From JBNNGK01 sp050268245 (GTDB taxonomy: Bacteria > Pseudomonadota > Gammaproteobacteria > Enterobacterales > Enterobacteriaceae): 64,000 nt of DNA. The first letter of the stretch is position 1. Each line of letters begins with the position of its first letter. This document shows positions 1 through 7,922 of this stretch, one piece after another. The position numbers and the translations under genes are program-made. Location: positions 133,551 to 197,550 of the forward strand of contig NZ_JBNNGK010000009.1 in NCBI RefSeq assembly GCF_050268245.1, given 5' to 3'. The notes under the pieces were generated by a model. That model did not search any database. It had not been told where the DNA came from and was given only the letters and a program-made list of their open reading frames with translations.

Positions 1-512
1 AGTTAGAAAGTTCACACCGTTCAGTGGTGCAGACCGTTCGTTCATCCTTCAACAACGTCAATGCGTCCATCAGCAGCATTAACGCCTTTAAACAGGCCGT
101 TATTTCTGCACAAAGTTCATTGGATGCCATGGAAGCCGGTTACCAGGTTGGCACGCGTACCATTGTTGATGTGTTGAATGCGACCACCACACTGTATAAC
201 GCTAAACGCCAGCTGTCAGACGCCCGTTATACCTATCTGATCAACCAGTTAAACATCAAATCGGCGCTCGGTACCTTAAACGAGAACGACCTGATGATGC
301 TGAACGGCGCACTGGGCAAACCGGTTCCGACCGCACCTGACGCCGTTGCGCCACGCAACAATGCACAGGATGCTTATGCCGATGGCTACCAGGACAACTC
401 ACCGATGCAGCAAGTTGATGCGCCTGCACCGGTCAGTCGCCCGGCCACATCGGCCTCACGAACCAATACCTCTGCCGCTTCCGGCGACGTACTTAACACG
501 TTCATGAACTGA
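1..512 (+). CDS. tolC: Outer membrane efflux channel TolC, C-terminal part (gene starts before the window)
   Basis: The reading frame is open from base 3 and carries the last ~169 residues of TolC, the trimeric outer-membrane and periplasmic tunnel used by RND, MFS and ABC exporters and by type I secretion. The visible part holds the second helical hairpin of the tunnel (residues around SSINAFKQAVISAQSSLDAM), the conserved YQVGTRTIVDVLNATTTLY stretch, and the low-complexity Ala/Pro/Asn-rich periplasmic tail that varies between species. Its end at 510-512 is followed by a terminator-like hairpin. In E. coli tolC is followed by ygiABC; here dhaR comes next and ygiB begins only at 7260. Any internal GTG near base 24 is not a start; the gene is cut by the window edge. 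Confidence 0.95.
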   Translation, partial: LESSHRSVVQTVRSSFNNVNASISSINAFKQAVISAQSSLDAMEAGYQVGTRTIVDVLNATTTLYNAKRQLSDARYTYLINQLNIKSALGTLNENDLMMLNGALGKPVPTAPDAVAPRNNAQDAYADGYQDNSPMQQVDAPAPVSRPATSASRTNTSAASGDVLNTFMN

Positions 513-535
513 TCGCAGGGCAGCGATAACCATTA

Positions 536-565
536 GGGTGTGGCGTAAGCCGCGCCCTTTTTTTA
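536..565 (+). terminator. Rho-independent terminator after tolC
   Basis: A GC-rich hairpin (GGGTGTGGC, loop GTAA, GCCGCGCCC) is followed directly by a run of seven T. It lies 23 bases after the tolC stop, so it should end tolC transcription before dhaR. Confidence 0.85.
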
Positions 566-653
566 TGCTGAATGTTCGCGAGCTCACAGCCAGTACGCCC
601 TGCGTCAGTGCTATCATCCCCTCTCGCCATACAACTTGCCTGGATAACACGCG

Positions 654-2603
654 ATGGAAAATCCCCAACTCTGGCAACGCCTGATGGCTGAGGGTGACTT
701 GCCGCTCTCGCAACGCCCATCGCCAGCAATCTATGCGTCATGGCAACGTTGCCGTATGCTGATGCACCCAACGCAATGGAAAGCACCGCACAGTGCCCTA
801 GGTGCCACCTTCCATTCAATCTGCCAGCGTAAAAACGATCTGCTGACGCTGGGTCAGGCGGCATTGGAAGACGCCTACGAATATATGGAACAACGCCGCT
901 GTGTGCTGATGATCCTCGATGAAAGCGGCTGCATGCTGTGGCAATGCGGTGACGCCACCACGCGCGAACGCTTAATGCAACTGGGTTTTGTAGCCGGTGC
1001 CTATTGGGCAGAAGGCGACATCGGCACCAACGCGCCGTCGCTGGCCGCTGCCGAAGGGCATCCGATGCAGGTAAGCGGCAACCAACACGTCCGACAAGCG
1101 CTGCACCCGTGGTCATTCTGCGCCACGCCGGTGTATGACAACAGCGGCCGCCAACGTGGTGCCATCGCGCTCGGCTGCCAGTTAACCGACAGCACGGCCA
1201 GCGATCTCTCATTGACGCTGGCCCTTGCACGTGAGATCGGCAACTCCCTCAATGCTGACGGGCTGCTGGCCGAATCTAACCGGCATCTTAACCAGCTTTA
1301 TGGGCTGCTCGATGGCGTAGACGATGGCGTGATGGCCTGGGATCATCGCGGTTATTTGCAATACATCAATCAGCGTGCCGCCAGCACGCTAAAACTTGAC
1401 GTGCAACAAAGCCAGGGCAAACAGCTAACGCAGCTGTTAACGCTGCCCGCGCTGCTCATCCGCGCGATAGCACAGCGGCAACCGCTTCAGCACGTTGAGG
1501 TCACCTTCGAAAGCCAGAAACAGTTCATCGCCACATTGTTGACCTTAAAACCGATTCCCGATGGGGAGCGATACAGCTTTATCGCCTTGCTGCATCCGCT
1601 AGAACGCTTGCATCAATACGTCAGTAGCCAACTTGGCCGCGTCAGCCACACGTTTGAGCAAATGCCATCTGGCTCGTTGGAAATGCGGCGTTTGATCCGC
1701 TACGGCCAACAGGCCGCGAAAGGCAACCATCCGATTTTACTGTGCGGTGAAGAAGGCGTGGGCAAAGAACTGCTGGCACAAGCGATTCACAATGCCAGCG
1801 AGCGCGCCGCTGGGCCCTATATTGCGCTCAACTGCCAACTCATGCCCGAAGCACAAGGCTTACGTGACTTGCTCGGCAGTGACGCCAGCGAGGAAGAAGC
1901 GGGACAACTGAGTAAATTCGAGCTAGCCCACGGCGGCACGCTGTACCTCGAACAAATTGAGTATTTACCGCCAGACCAGCAGGCGGCACTGTTGCAAGTG
2001 CTGAAAACAGGCGTCGTTATGCGCCTTAACTCCAACCGCATTATTCCCGTCGATGTGCGAATTATTGCCACCTGCGCCGCTAACTTGCCGCTACTGGTGC
2101 AACAAAATCGCTTTCGTCGCCAACTGTTTTATAGCCTGCAAGCATTCGAAATTCAGATCCCACCGCTGCGCCAACGCCTAAGCGACATTCCGCTCTTGGT
2201 GCAACACCACTTGAGAGCGTTGGAGCTGCATTTCCAATGCCGCTTCCGGGTAGATGATGACGTATTGGCGCAACTCGGCCTCTATTTATGGCCGGGAAAT
2301 GATTTGGAGCTGAAAGGTGTGGTTGAAAGCGCTGCCATGATCTGCCAGCAACATCATATTCAACTGGCTGATTTGCCTTCGCATTTATTGGGCCATCAGC
2401 CGTTACTGGAACACGACGCGCAACCCGATGCGCCGATGCTCACGCTGGCGGAAACCGAACGGTTGGCCATTCTACGGGCAGCCAGCGTCAGCCACGGACA
2501 ATTGAATGAAATGGCGCAGCTATTGGCGATTGGCCGCACCACCCTTTGGCGAAAAATAAAGCAATATCAGATTGATATCCGCCAATTCAAACAGCGTGCC
2601 TAA
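654..2603 (+). CDS. dhaR: Dihydroxyacetone operon regulator DhaR (enhancer-binding-protein family)
   Basis: A 649-residue regulator of the dihydroxyacetone kinase operon. The order is an N-terminal GAF-type sensor (about 60-185), a PAS domain (about 200-315), an AAA+ domain (about 325-555) with Walker A GEEGVGKE near residue 365, and a C-terminal Fis-type helix-turn-helix (about 605-645). In E. coli, DhaK and DhaL bind DhaR as corepressor and coactivator. The AAA+ domain departs from true sigma-54 activators: no GAFTGA loop is seen between the Walker motifs (the region reads LLGSDASEEEAGQLSKF) and Walker B reads YLEQIE instead of FLDEI. This agrees with the reported sigma-70 dependence of E. 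coli DhaR. The gene converges on dhaM and the two stop codons overlap (2600-2603), unlike the divergent E. coli arrangement. Confidence 0.93.
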   Translation: MENPQLWQRLMAEGDLPLSQRPSPAIYASWQRCRMLMHPTQWKAPHSALGATFHSICQRKNDLLTLGQAALEDAYEYMEQRRCVLMILDESGCMLWQCGDATTRERLMQLGFVAGAYWAEGDIGTNAPSLAAAEGHPMQVSGNQHVRQALHPWSFCATPVYDNSGRQRGAIALGCQLTDSTASDLSLTLALAREIGNSLNADGLLAESNRHLNQLYGLLDGVDDGVMAWDHRGYLQYINQRAASTLKLDVQQSQGKQLTQLLTLPALLIRAIAQRQPLQHVEVTFESQKQFIATLLTLKPIPDGERYSFIALLHPLERLHQYVSSQLGRVSHTFEQMPSGSLEMRRLIRYGQQAAKGNHPILLCGEEGVGKELLAQAIHNASERAAGPYIALNCQLMPEAQGLRDLLGSDASEEEAGQLSKFELAHGGTLYLEQIEYLPPDQQAALLQVLKTGVVMRLNSNRIIPVDVRIIATCAANLPLLVQQNRFRRQLFYSLQAFEIQIPPLRQRLSDIPLLVQHHLRALELHFQCRFRVDDDVLAQLGLYLWPGNDLELKGVVESAAMICQQHHIQLADLPSHLLGHQPLLEHDAQPDAPMLTLAETERLAILRAASVSHGQLNEMAQLLAIGRTTLWRKIKQYQIDIRQFKQRA

Positions 2604-4030
2604 TGGCTGAGTTGCAACACACCGCGCGCCGCGTCCAGCATCGCTTTCTGGCCGTTTCGGGTTTTGCTCAGGCAATCGTGCATCCCAACAACCATCGGGA
2701 TGCCCATCGCCTTGGCCAAAATCGCGCTATGCGACAAGGCGTTACCGCCACTCAAGCAAATGCCCAGCACCATGCGGCGATCGAGTTTTACCACATCGGA
2801 TGGCATCAGTTCATCCATCACCAAGATAGACGGTGTCGCCGGGCTAATCAACGGAATAGTTTGATGCTGCAAGTGACACAAAGTACGGCGTAACATGTCA
2901 TAAACGTCTACCTCACGGGCGCGCAAATACTCATCGTCCAAAGCGCGATACTCTGCGGCGATGATCTCCAGTTCTTGCCGCCATGCCTGTTCCGCGCTAC
3001 AAAGCTGCTGGGCGATACGCGTATAGGCGGCCTGTTGCAAATCGGGATCGTCCAGCAATAGGCTGTGTGCACCGAAAATGCCCGCCTGTGCTTTACCAAT
3101 CAAGGTTGCCGTACGCTCCGCTAAGTGATTCAGATCGCTTAACGTAAGCTGCAATGCATCACGTAAACGCTGCTGCTCATTAACCACATCGCCCATGCCG
3201 ATGGTGCTTTGCGCATCCGGTGGCCAAAAGTGACAAACCTGCAACACCGGGCCACTGCTGATGCTCTCTTCAACCGGTATCCCTTGCAGCGAAGGTTGCT
3301 GGCGATCTGACACCGTTTCGCCAAAATGTTGCTCCGCCAAATTCTTAAAGGCCGCTAACGCCTCATCGGCCTGTTGGCCGCTGGCGATCAACCGAATCTG
3401 GTCACCGTGACGTACCTGCAACAAGGCCAGTTGATTCAGGCTACGCGGGTTGGCGCACTGCCCGGCTTTTTCCAACACCAGTTCGGCATCAAACGGAGCC
3501 AACACTTCTGCCAAACGTGCCGCCGGACGGGCATGAAGCCCATGCGCATTCTGTACTGTCCAACTGGCGCTCTTGCCTTGATTCATCGGCAACGCGACCG
3601 GCTCCATCGCGGGTGCCGATTCCCCCAGTTGCGCCTGCTTGGCCTGTAAGGCGCCGCTCGCTTCGGCCAGCACTTGCTCCAACCCAGCGCCGGCGTTGGC
3701 GGCGACAACCGCCGCCAGCGTTCCTTCCACCAGCGGTGCAGAACACAACGTGACCTTGGCCGCCAACAACGGATCAAGCAGGTCTAACGCGGTTTCCGCA
3801 CTCAGTAACGCGCTGCCTAAGTCCATCAGCACGACGATGCCATCACCGTCCGCCACCGACTCAATCGCTTCCATCACTTTGATCGCGTCAGTGCCAATCG
3901 GGTGCTGCTCATCGTCCACCCCCGCCGCCAACGCCAGTTTACAGCCATCACCGCGCATCATTTGCTGCGCCAGCGTTTGCACACCCTGTGCCAACAATGC
4001 ACTGTGAGAAACCACTACGATATTGATCAT
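2600..4030 (-). CDS. dhaM: PTS-dependent dihydroxyacetone kinase, phosphotransferase subunit DhaM
   Basis: A 476-residue multidomain phosphocarrier that relays phosphate from the PTS to the ADP held by DhaL. An EIIA(Man)-like domain comes first, with the active His9 in VVVSHSALLAQG. An HPr-like domain follows, with the phospho-His166 in NAHGLHARPA. The last part is an EI N-terminal-like domain with His434 in the ALSHSAILAKAMG motif. Length and order match E. coli DhaM. It is the last gene of gldA-dhaK-dhaL-dhaM, 14 bases after dhaL. The ATG at 4030 has a GGAGGCGAC ribosome site just upstream. Confidence 0.95.
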   Translation of the reverse strand: MINIVVVSHSALLAQGVQTLAQQMMRGDGCKLALAAGVDDEQHPIGTDAIKVMEAIESVADGDGIVVLMDLGSALLSAETALDLLDPLLAAKVTLCSAPLVEGTLAAVVAANAGAGLEQVLAEASGALQAKQAQLGESAPAMEPVALPMNQGKSASWTVQNAHGLHARPAARLAEVLAPFDAELVLEKAGQCANPRSLNQLALLQVRHGDQIRLIASGQQADEALAAFKNLAEQHFGETVSDRQQPSLQGIPVEESISSGPVLQVCHFWPPDAQSTIGMGDVVNEQQRLRDALQLTLSDLNHLAERTATLIGKAQAGIFGAHSLLLDDPDLQQAAYTRIAQQLCSAEQAWRQELEIIAAEYRALDDEYLRAREVDVYDMLRRTLCHLQHQTIPLISPATPSILVMDELMPSDVVKLDRRMVLGICLSGGNALSHSAILAKAMGIPMVVGMHDCLSKTRNGQKAMLDAARGVLQLSH

Positions 4031-4044
4031 GTCGCCTCCCGCTG

Positions 4045-4674
4045 TTATGCAGCAATCTCCGCCAGCGTTTTTATCATCAGCATCACCGATGTCGCTCCGG
4101 GATCCTGATGGCCAATACTGCGTTCACCAAGGTAACTGGCCCGCCCCTTACGCGCCTGCATAGTAATGGTGCCCTCTAATGCCTGTTGCGCCCGCTCCGC
4201 TGCACGTTGCAAAGCCTCTGCCACGCTGACTTGTTGCTGCACCGACTGGCTGAGGCTTTCGACCACCGGCCACCATACGTCGCACATGGTTTTATCGCCC
4301 GGCTCTGCCTTGCCGCGCATGACCACGCCTTCGACGCCCTCTTGTATCATTTGCTGTAATTCGCTCAAATCTAAGCTCTGCTTGGCGTTAGTAGACTGAG
4401 CGGCGCGGATAAAGAACGTGCCAAATAGCGGGCCACTGGCACCCCCGACGCTGGACAGTAACGTCATGCCGGTATTTTTCAGGATGAAACCGATGTCTTT
4501 GTCTGCCACCGACGGCAGTTTTTCAACCACTTTATTGAAGCCACGATTCATGTTCAAACCGTGGTCTGCATCACCAATTTCGGTATCTAATTGGGTCAAA
4601 AAGTCTCTTTCACGGGTAAAGACATCGCCGCAGCGTAGTAACCAATCGACGATCTGTTGTTTGCTTAACGCCAT
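4045..4674 (-). CDS. dhaL: PTS-dependent dihydroxyacetone kinase, ADP-binding subunit DhaL
   Basis: A 209-residue subunit that holds ADP/ATP as a permanent cofactor and passes the gamma phosphate to dihydroxyacetone bound in DhaK. The Mg-binding Asp triad is visible near the N-terminus in LDTEIGDADHG (Asp30, Asp35, Asp37, followed by His38). Later GGASGPLFGTFF and the C-terminal GRASYLGERSIGHQDPGA match the nucleotide-binding lid of the family. It starts 9 bases after the dhaK stop behind a GAGGAAT ribosome site. In E. coli, DhaL-ADP also acts as coactivator of DhaR. Confidence 0.95.
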   Translation of the reverse strand: MALSKQQIVDWLLRCGDVFTRERDFLTQLDTEIGDADHGLNMNRGFNKVVEKLPSVADKDIGFILKNTGMTLLSSVGGASGPLFGTFFIRAAQSTNAKQSLDLSELQQMIQEGVEGVVMRGKAEPGDKTMCDVWWPVVESLSQSVQQQVSVAEALQRAAERAQQALEGTITMQARKGRASYLGERSIGHQDPGATSVMLMIKTLAEIAA

Positions 4675-4683
4675 AATTCCTCC

Positions 4684-5754
4684 TCAGCAACCCCAACGCA
4701 GCGCGGGCGTTTTTACCGGCGCATCCCATAATGACAGCAGTTCATCGTCTACTTTCAGCAAGGTGATAGACACACCCTGCATATCCAACGCGGTGCAATA
4801 AGAACCGATCAGATTGCGCTCAACGATGATCCCCGCTTCGGCACAGCGTTCCGCCAATCGGTGATAGACGCCATACAACTCTGATAGAGGAGTGGCACCT
4901 AGATTATTCACCAACGCAATAACCCGATCCCCCCGTGCTAACGGTTGTTTTACCTGCACCTCATCGCGCCACTCGCCCTGTGTGCGATCCCAAACGTGAA
5001 GGGTGCGCTGATAATGGCCGTGTTCAATCAACGTATGGAACATGTCATCTACCGCCTGATTAAGCGTCGTGAACGGCCGCCGCTCAATGCCCGGCTCACC
5101 GTGAATCCCCACGCCGAACTCCATCTCGTCTTCCGTCAATACAAACGAAGGTTTACCGGCGGCCGGCACGGTACAAGCACCGAGCGCAATACCGAGCGAA
5201 TGGCCCTGATTGTTCAACCGATGACCGAGCGCCGCCACGTCATCCAGTGCATCGCCGCGTTGCGCCGCCGCACCCAGCAGTTTTTCCATCAGCACGGTAT
5301 TGGCTACCCCACGACGACCGGCAGTAAACAGGCTGTCTTTCACCGCAACGTCATCATCCACCAGCACCGTCGCGACCTGTACACCACTCTCATGCAGCAA
5401 TTCCGTGGCGGTTTCAAAGTTCAGCACGTCGCCAGTGTAATTTTTAATCAACAGCAAAACCCCGGCGCCGCCATCAATCGCCTGGCCGCATTCGTACATT
5501 TTGTCCGGCGTCGGAGAAGTAAAAATCTCACCCGGGCAAGCCCCATCAAGCATCCCTTCGCCGACAAAACCGCAGTGCATCGGCTCATGACCGCTCCCGC
5601 CACCGGAGAGAATCGCCACCTTACCCTGCACCGGGCCACCGGCACGGGTGACAAATAACGGGTCTTGATGCACCAACAGCTCTGGATGCGCTTCGCCTAG
5701 CCCGCACAGTTGCTCGTCTAACACCGACTCAACCTGATTGATAAACTTTTTCAC
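4684..5754 (-). CDS. dhaK: PTS-dependent dihydroxyacetone kinase, substrate-binding subunit DhaK
   Basis: A 356-residue subunit that binds dihydroxyacetone covalently as a hemiaminal on a histidine. His218 sits in FGVGIHGEPGIERRP, and the other catalytic residues are at the family positions: His56 in GGGSGHEP and Asp109 in YTGDVLNFE. Length and numbering match E. coli DhaK. The gene follows gldA by 51 bases and precedes dhaL by 9, so glycerol oxidation and dihydroxyacetone phosphorylation are encoded together. Apo-DhaK acts as corepressor of DhaR in E. coli. Confidence 0.96.
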   Translation of the reverse strand: MKKFINQVESVLDEQLCGLGEAHPELLVHQDPLFVTRAGGPVQGKVAILSGGGSGHEPMHCGFVGEGMLDGACPGEIFTSPTPDKMYECGQAIDGGAGVLLLIKNYTGDVLNFETATELLHESGVQVATVLVDDDVAVKDSLFTAGRRGVANTVLMEKLLGAAAQRGDALDDVAALGHRLNNQGHSLGIALGACTVPAAGKPSFVLTEDEMEFGVGIHGEPGIERRPFTTLNQAVDDMFHTLIEHGHYQRTLHVWDRTQGEWRDEVQVKQPLARGDRVIALVNNLGATPLSELYGVYHRLAERCAEAGIIVERNLIGSYCTALDMQGVSITLLKVDDELLSLWDAPVKTPALRWGC

Positions 5755-5805
5755 GGTTAACTCCTCTGTAGAAAACTGTGGACGCGGCGTACCGCGCCCT
5801 GCGGT

Positions 5806-6906
5806 TTATGCGCGCTGCAACCAGGCGCTGCCAAGCCGGTCGGCGGTTAAAATCGCCGCCTGTACGTTGGCCGGTGTCACCTTGAACGGCATATTGTGGA
5901 TAGTTTCGCCCTCGGCGCAGCTGGCTTGCGCCACCGCCATGGTCTTCGTTGCTAAATCGCCGGTAACGCCCATCTCTGCCAAGGTGATCGGCAGGCCGAC
6001 TCGCTGGCAGAAATCCAGCACGGTTTCGATTTGTTGCATGGTGCTGTTTTGCAATACCAGTTGCGCCAACGTGCCGAAAGCCACTTTTTCGCCGTGATAC
6101 AAATGATGGCACTCTTCCAGCACGGTAAAACCATTGTGAATGGCGTGTGCTGCGGCCAAGCCGCTGCTTTCAAAGCCCAGACCGCTCAAGTAAGTATTCG
6201 CCTCAATGATGCGCTCTACCGCCTCCGTCACCACGCCGGCTTCCACCGCCAATTTGGCTTTGATGCCTTCCGCCAGCAGCGTTTCATAACACAATCGCGC
6301 CAGGCTCAGCGCCGCCAACGTTGAATGGCCTCCGGCCATGCTGGTCGCCTGCGCATCGAAGCAGGCCTGCGCTTCAAAGTAGGTAGAAAGCGCATCCCCC
6401 ATGCCCGCGACCAGCAATCGCACCGGCGCTTGGGCGATGATGGCGCTGTCCATCACCACCATATTCGGGTTACTCGGGTAGATCAGATATTCCTCGAACT
6501 CCCCTCGTTCACTGTAGATCACCGATAGCGCACTGGTCGGCGCATCGGTTGAGGCAATCGTCGGCACCACGACCACCGGTATTTTCTGGTAGAACGCCAA
6601 TGCCTTGGCGGTATCCAACGTTTTGCCGCCGCCAATGCCCATCACACCATTACAGCCGTGTGCTTTCAGCTCACGGCCAAGACGTTCGATTTCTTGGTGA
6701 CTACATTCGCCGTTAAACAGACAAGCATGGTGTTTGACGCCCTGCTGCTGCAGGCTGCCCATGGCGGTATCGCCTGCCAATTTCATCACGAAATCATCGG
6801 CAATCACGAAATAGTGATCGGCCAGCGCTTTAGCATGTTCACCAACAGCGGCTAACGCATTGGCACCTTGAATATATTTGCTTGGGGACTGAATGATTCT
6901 CAACAT
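5806..6906 (-). CDS. gldA: NAD-dependent glycerol dehydrogenase GldA
   Basis: A 366-residue iron-family alcohol dehydrogenase fold enzyme that oxidises glycerol to dihydroxyacetone with NAD+. The dinucleotide site GIGGGKTLDTAK is at about residues 90-101. The three zinc ligands are visible: Asp171 (GMGDALSTYF), His254 (AHAIHNGF) and His271 (YHGEKVAFG). It is the first gene of the cassette and feeds its product to DhaKLM directly downstream. In E. coli gldA is elsewhere on the chromosome, so the linkage here is a Klebsiella/Citrobacter-like style of organisation. The ATG at 6906 is preceded by an AAGGA-type site. Confidence 0.95.
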   Translation of the reverse strand: MLRIIQSPSKYIQGANALAAVGEHAKALADHYFVIADDFVMKLAGDTAMGSLQQQGVKHHACLFNGECSHQEIERLGRELKAHGCNGVMGIGGGKTLDTAKALAFYQKIPVVVVPTIASTDAPTSALSVIYSERGEFEEYLIYPSNPNMVVMDSAIIAQAPVRLLVAGMGDALSTYFEAQACFDAQATSMAGGHSTLAALSLARLCYETLLAEGIKAKLAVEAGVVTEAVERIIEANTYLSGLGFESSGLAAAHAIHNGFTVLEECHHLYHGEKVAFGTLAQLVLQNSTMQQIETVLDFCQRVGLPITLAEMGVTGDLATKTMAVAQASCAEGETIHNMPFKVTPANVQAAILTADRLGSAWLQRA

Positions 6907-7040
6907 AACCAGATCCTTGTAGGGTATTTGACGATGGTACGTTCAGATCTCAGGTGATGATGCGTCGGTACAATGCCTACGCGTTGTTATTAATCATGAC
7001 TATACGACGCAAAAAACGCTTGGCGACACGTCGCATTTTC

Positions 7041-7087
7041 GTTTCATTATGGAACATAAAAGACCCATTAATGTTTCACTTTGAAAC
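7041..7087 (-). promoter_or_regulatory. Paired 15-bp palindromes upstream of gldA, candidate DhaR operators
   Basis: Two related inverted repeats lie in the gldA-ygiB intergenic region: GTTTCATTATGGAAC (7041-7055, imperfect) and GTTTCACTTTGAAAC (7073-7087, perfect six-base arms). They share GTTTCA and their centres are 32 bases apart, about three helical turns, as expected for two dimers on one face of the DNA. Fis-type helix-turn-helix proteins such as DhaR often bind such pairs upstream of the promoter. Assignment to DhaR is inference. Confidence 0.45.
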
Positions 7088-7105
7088 GCTAGTGGGTCTT
7101 TTTTT
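7058..7105 (+). terminator. Terminator-like hairpin in the gldA-ygiB intergenic region
   Basis: AAAAGACCCA with the three following bases (7058-7070) pairs with the matching arm ending TGGGTCTTTT (7090-7102), giving about 13 pairs followed by a T run to 7105. The loop contains the second palindrome of the gldA upstream region. No gene on the plus strand ends just before it, so it may end a short untranslated RNA, attenuate ygiB, or stop readthrough. On the minus strand the T run is weaker (TTTTAT). Confidence 0.6.
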
Positions 7106-7259
7106 CGTGGATAAGAGAACTGACGCACAGCCAAACGTATAGCTGCGTAAAGAGTCGCGCCAACACTGGGTTTCAGCTTTAATTTTGAACAGCTTTCCCC
7201 TATCCTTACGCCACGACTGGGAAAGGGCGAAAACAGCCCGCATGATGGGATTAATAACC

Positions 7260-7919
7260 ATGAAACGGACAAAAAACATTAATCAAGAGACGTTCCGCAA
7301 ATCTTGGCGCAGTTATCGCGTTGCGCCCGTGGCTTTGGCGATCGGTGCCGTATTGATGCTGGCCGGCTGCGAAAAGACCGATGAGACCGTCTCGCTGTAT
7401 CAAAATGCTGACGACTGCTCGCGTGCCAATCCATCGATGAGCGAACAATGCACCACCGCTTACAACAACGCGTTGAAAGAAGCGGAGAAAACCGCACCAA
7501 AGTATGCGACCCGTGAAGACTGCGTCGCCGAATTTGGCGAAGCACAGTGTACACAAGCACCAGCGCAGGCGGGCATGGCGGCAGAATCGCAAAGCAGTGG
7601 CAGTTTCTGGATGCCACTGATGGCCGGTTATATGATGGGCCGTATGATGGGCGGTTCCGGTTTCGCTCAACAACCGCTGTTCACCTCGAAAAACCCAGCA
7701 AGCCCCGCTAACGGCAAATTTGTCGACGCCACGGGTAAAAACTATGGCGCAGCCACCGCTGGCGGCCGCACCATGACGGTGCCCAAAACCGCGATGGCCC
7801 CTAAACCAGCGGTGACCAATACCATTACGCGCGGTGGCTTTGGTGAGTCAGTAGCTAAACAAACCAGCATGCAGCGCAGCAATGCAACCTCCCACTCATC
7901 ACGCAGCATGGGTGGCTAA
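7260..7919 (+). CDS. ygiB: DUF1190 lipoprotein-like protein YgiB
   Basis: A 219-residue protein of the YgiB family, of unknown biochemical role, encoded with tolC and ygiC in enterobacteria. I chose the ATG at 7260 because MKRTKNINQETFRKSW matches the family start. Residues 20-37 are hydrophobic and end in a lipobox-like LMLAGC, followed by EKTDETVSLYQNADDC. The centre has a Met/Gly-rich GYMMGRMMGG stretch, and the C-terminus ends in the family SSRSMGG. It runs 3 bases ahead of ygiC, so the two are co-translated. The longer frame back to 7185 lacks a ribosome site. Confidence 0.93.
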   Translation: MKRTKNINQETFRKSWRSYRVAPVALAIGAVLMLAGCEKTDETVSLYQNADDCSRANPSMSEQCTTAYNNALKEAEKTAPKYATREDCVAEFGEAQCTQAPAQAGMAAESQSSGSFWMPLMAGYMMGRMMGGSGFAQQPLFTSKNPASPANGKFVDATGKNYGAATAGGRTMTVPKTAMAPKPAVTNTITRGGFGESVAKQTSMQRSNATSHSSRSMGG

Positions 7920-7922
7920 GGC

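Noticed and set aside
502..1230. 242-codon antisense frame over dhaR and the tolC terminator
   Set aside because: Arg/Cys-rich shadow frame crossing a terminator, with no domain or start signal.
4945..5658. 237-codon open frame antisense to dhaK
   Set aside because: It lies wholly inside the conserved dhaK gene and encodes no recognisable protein.
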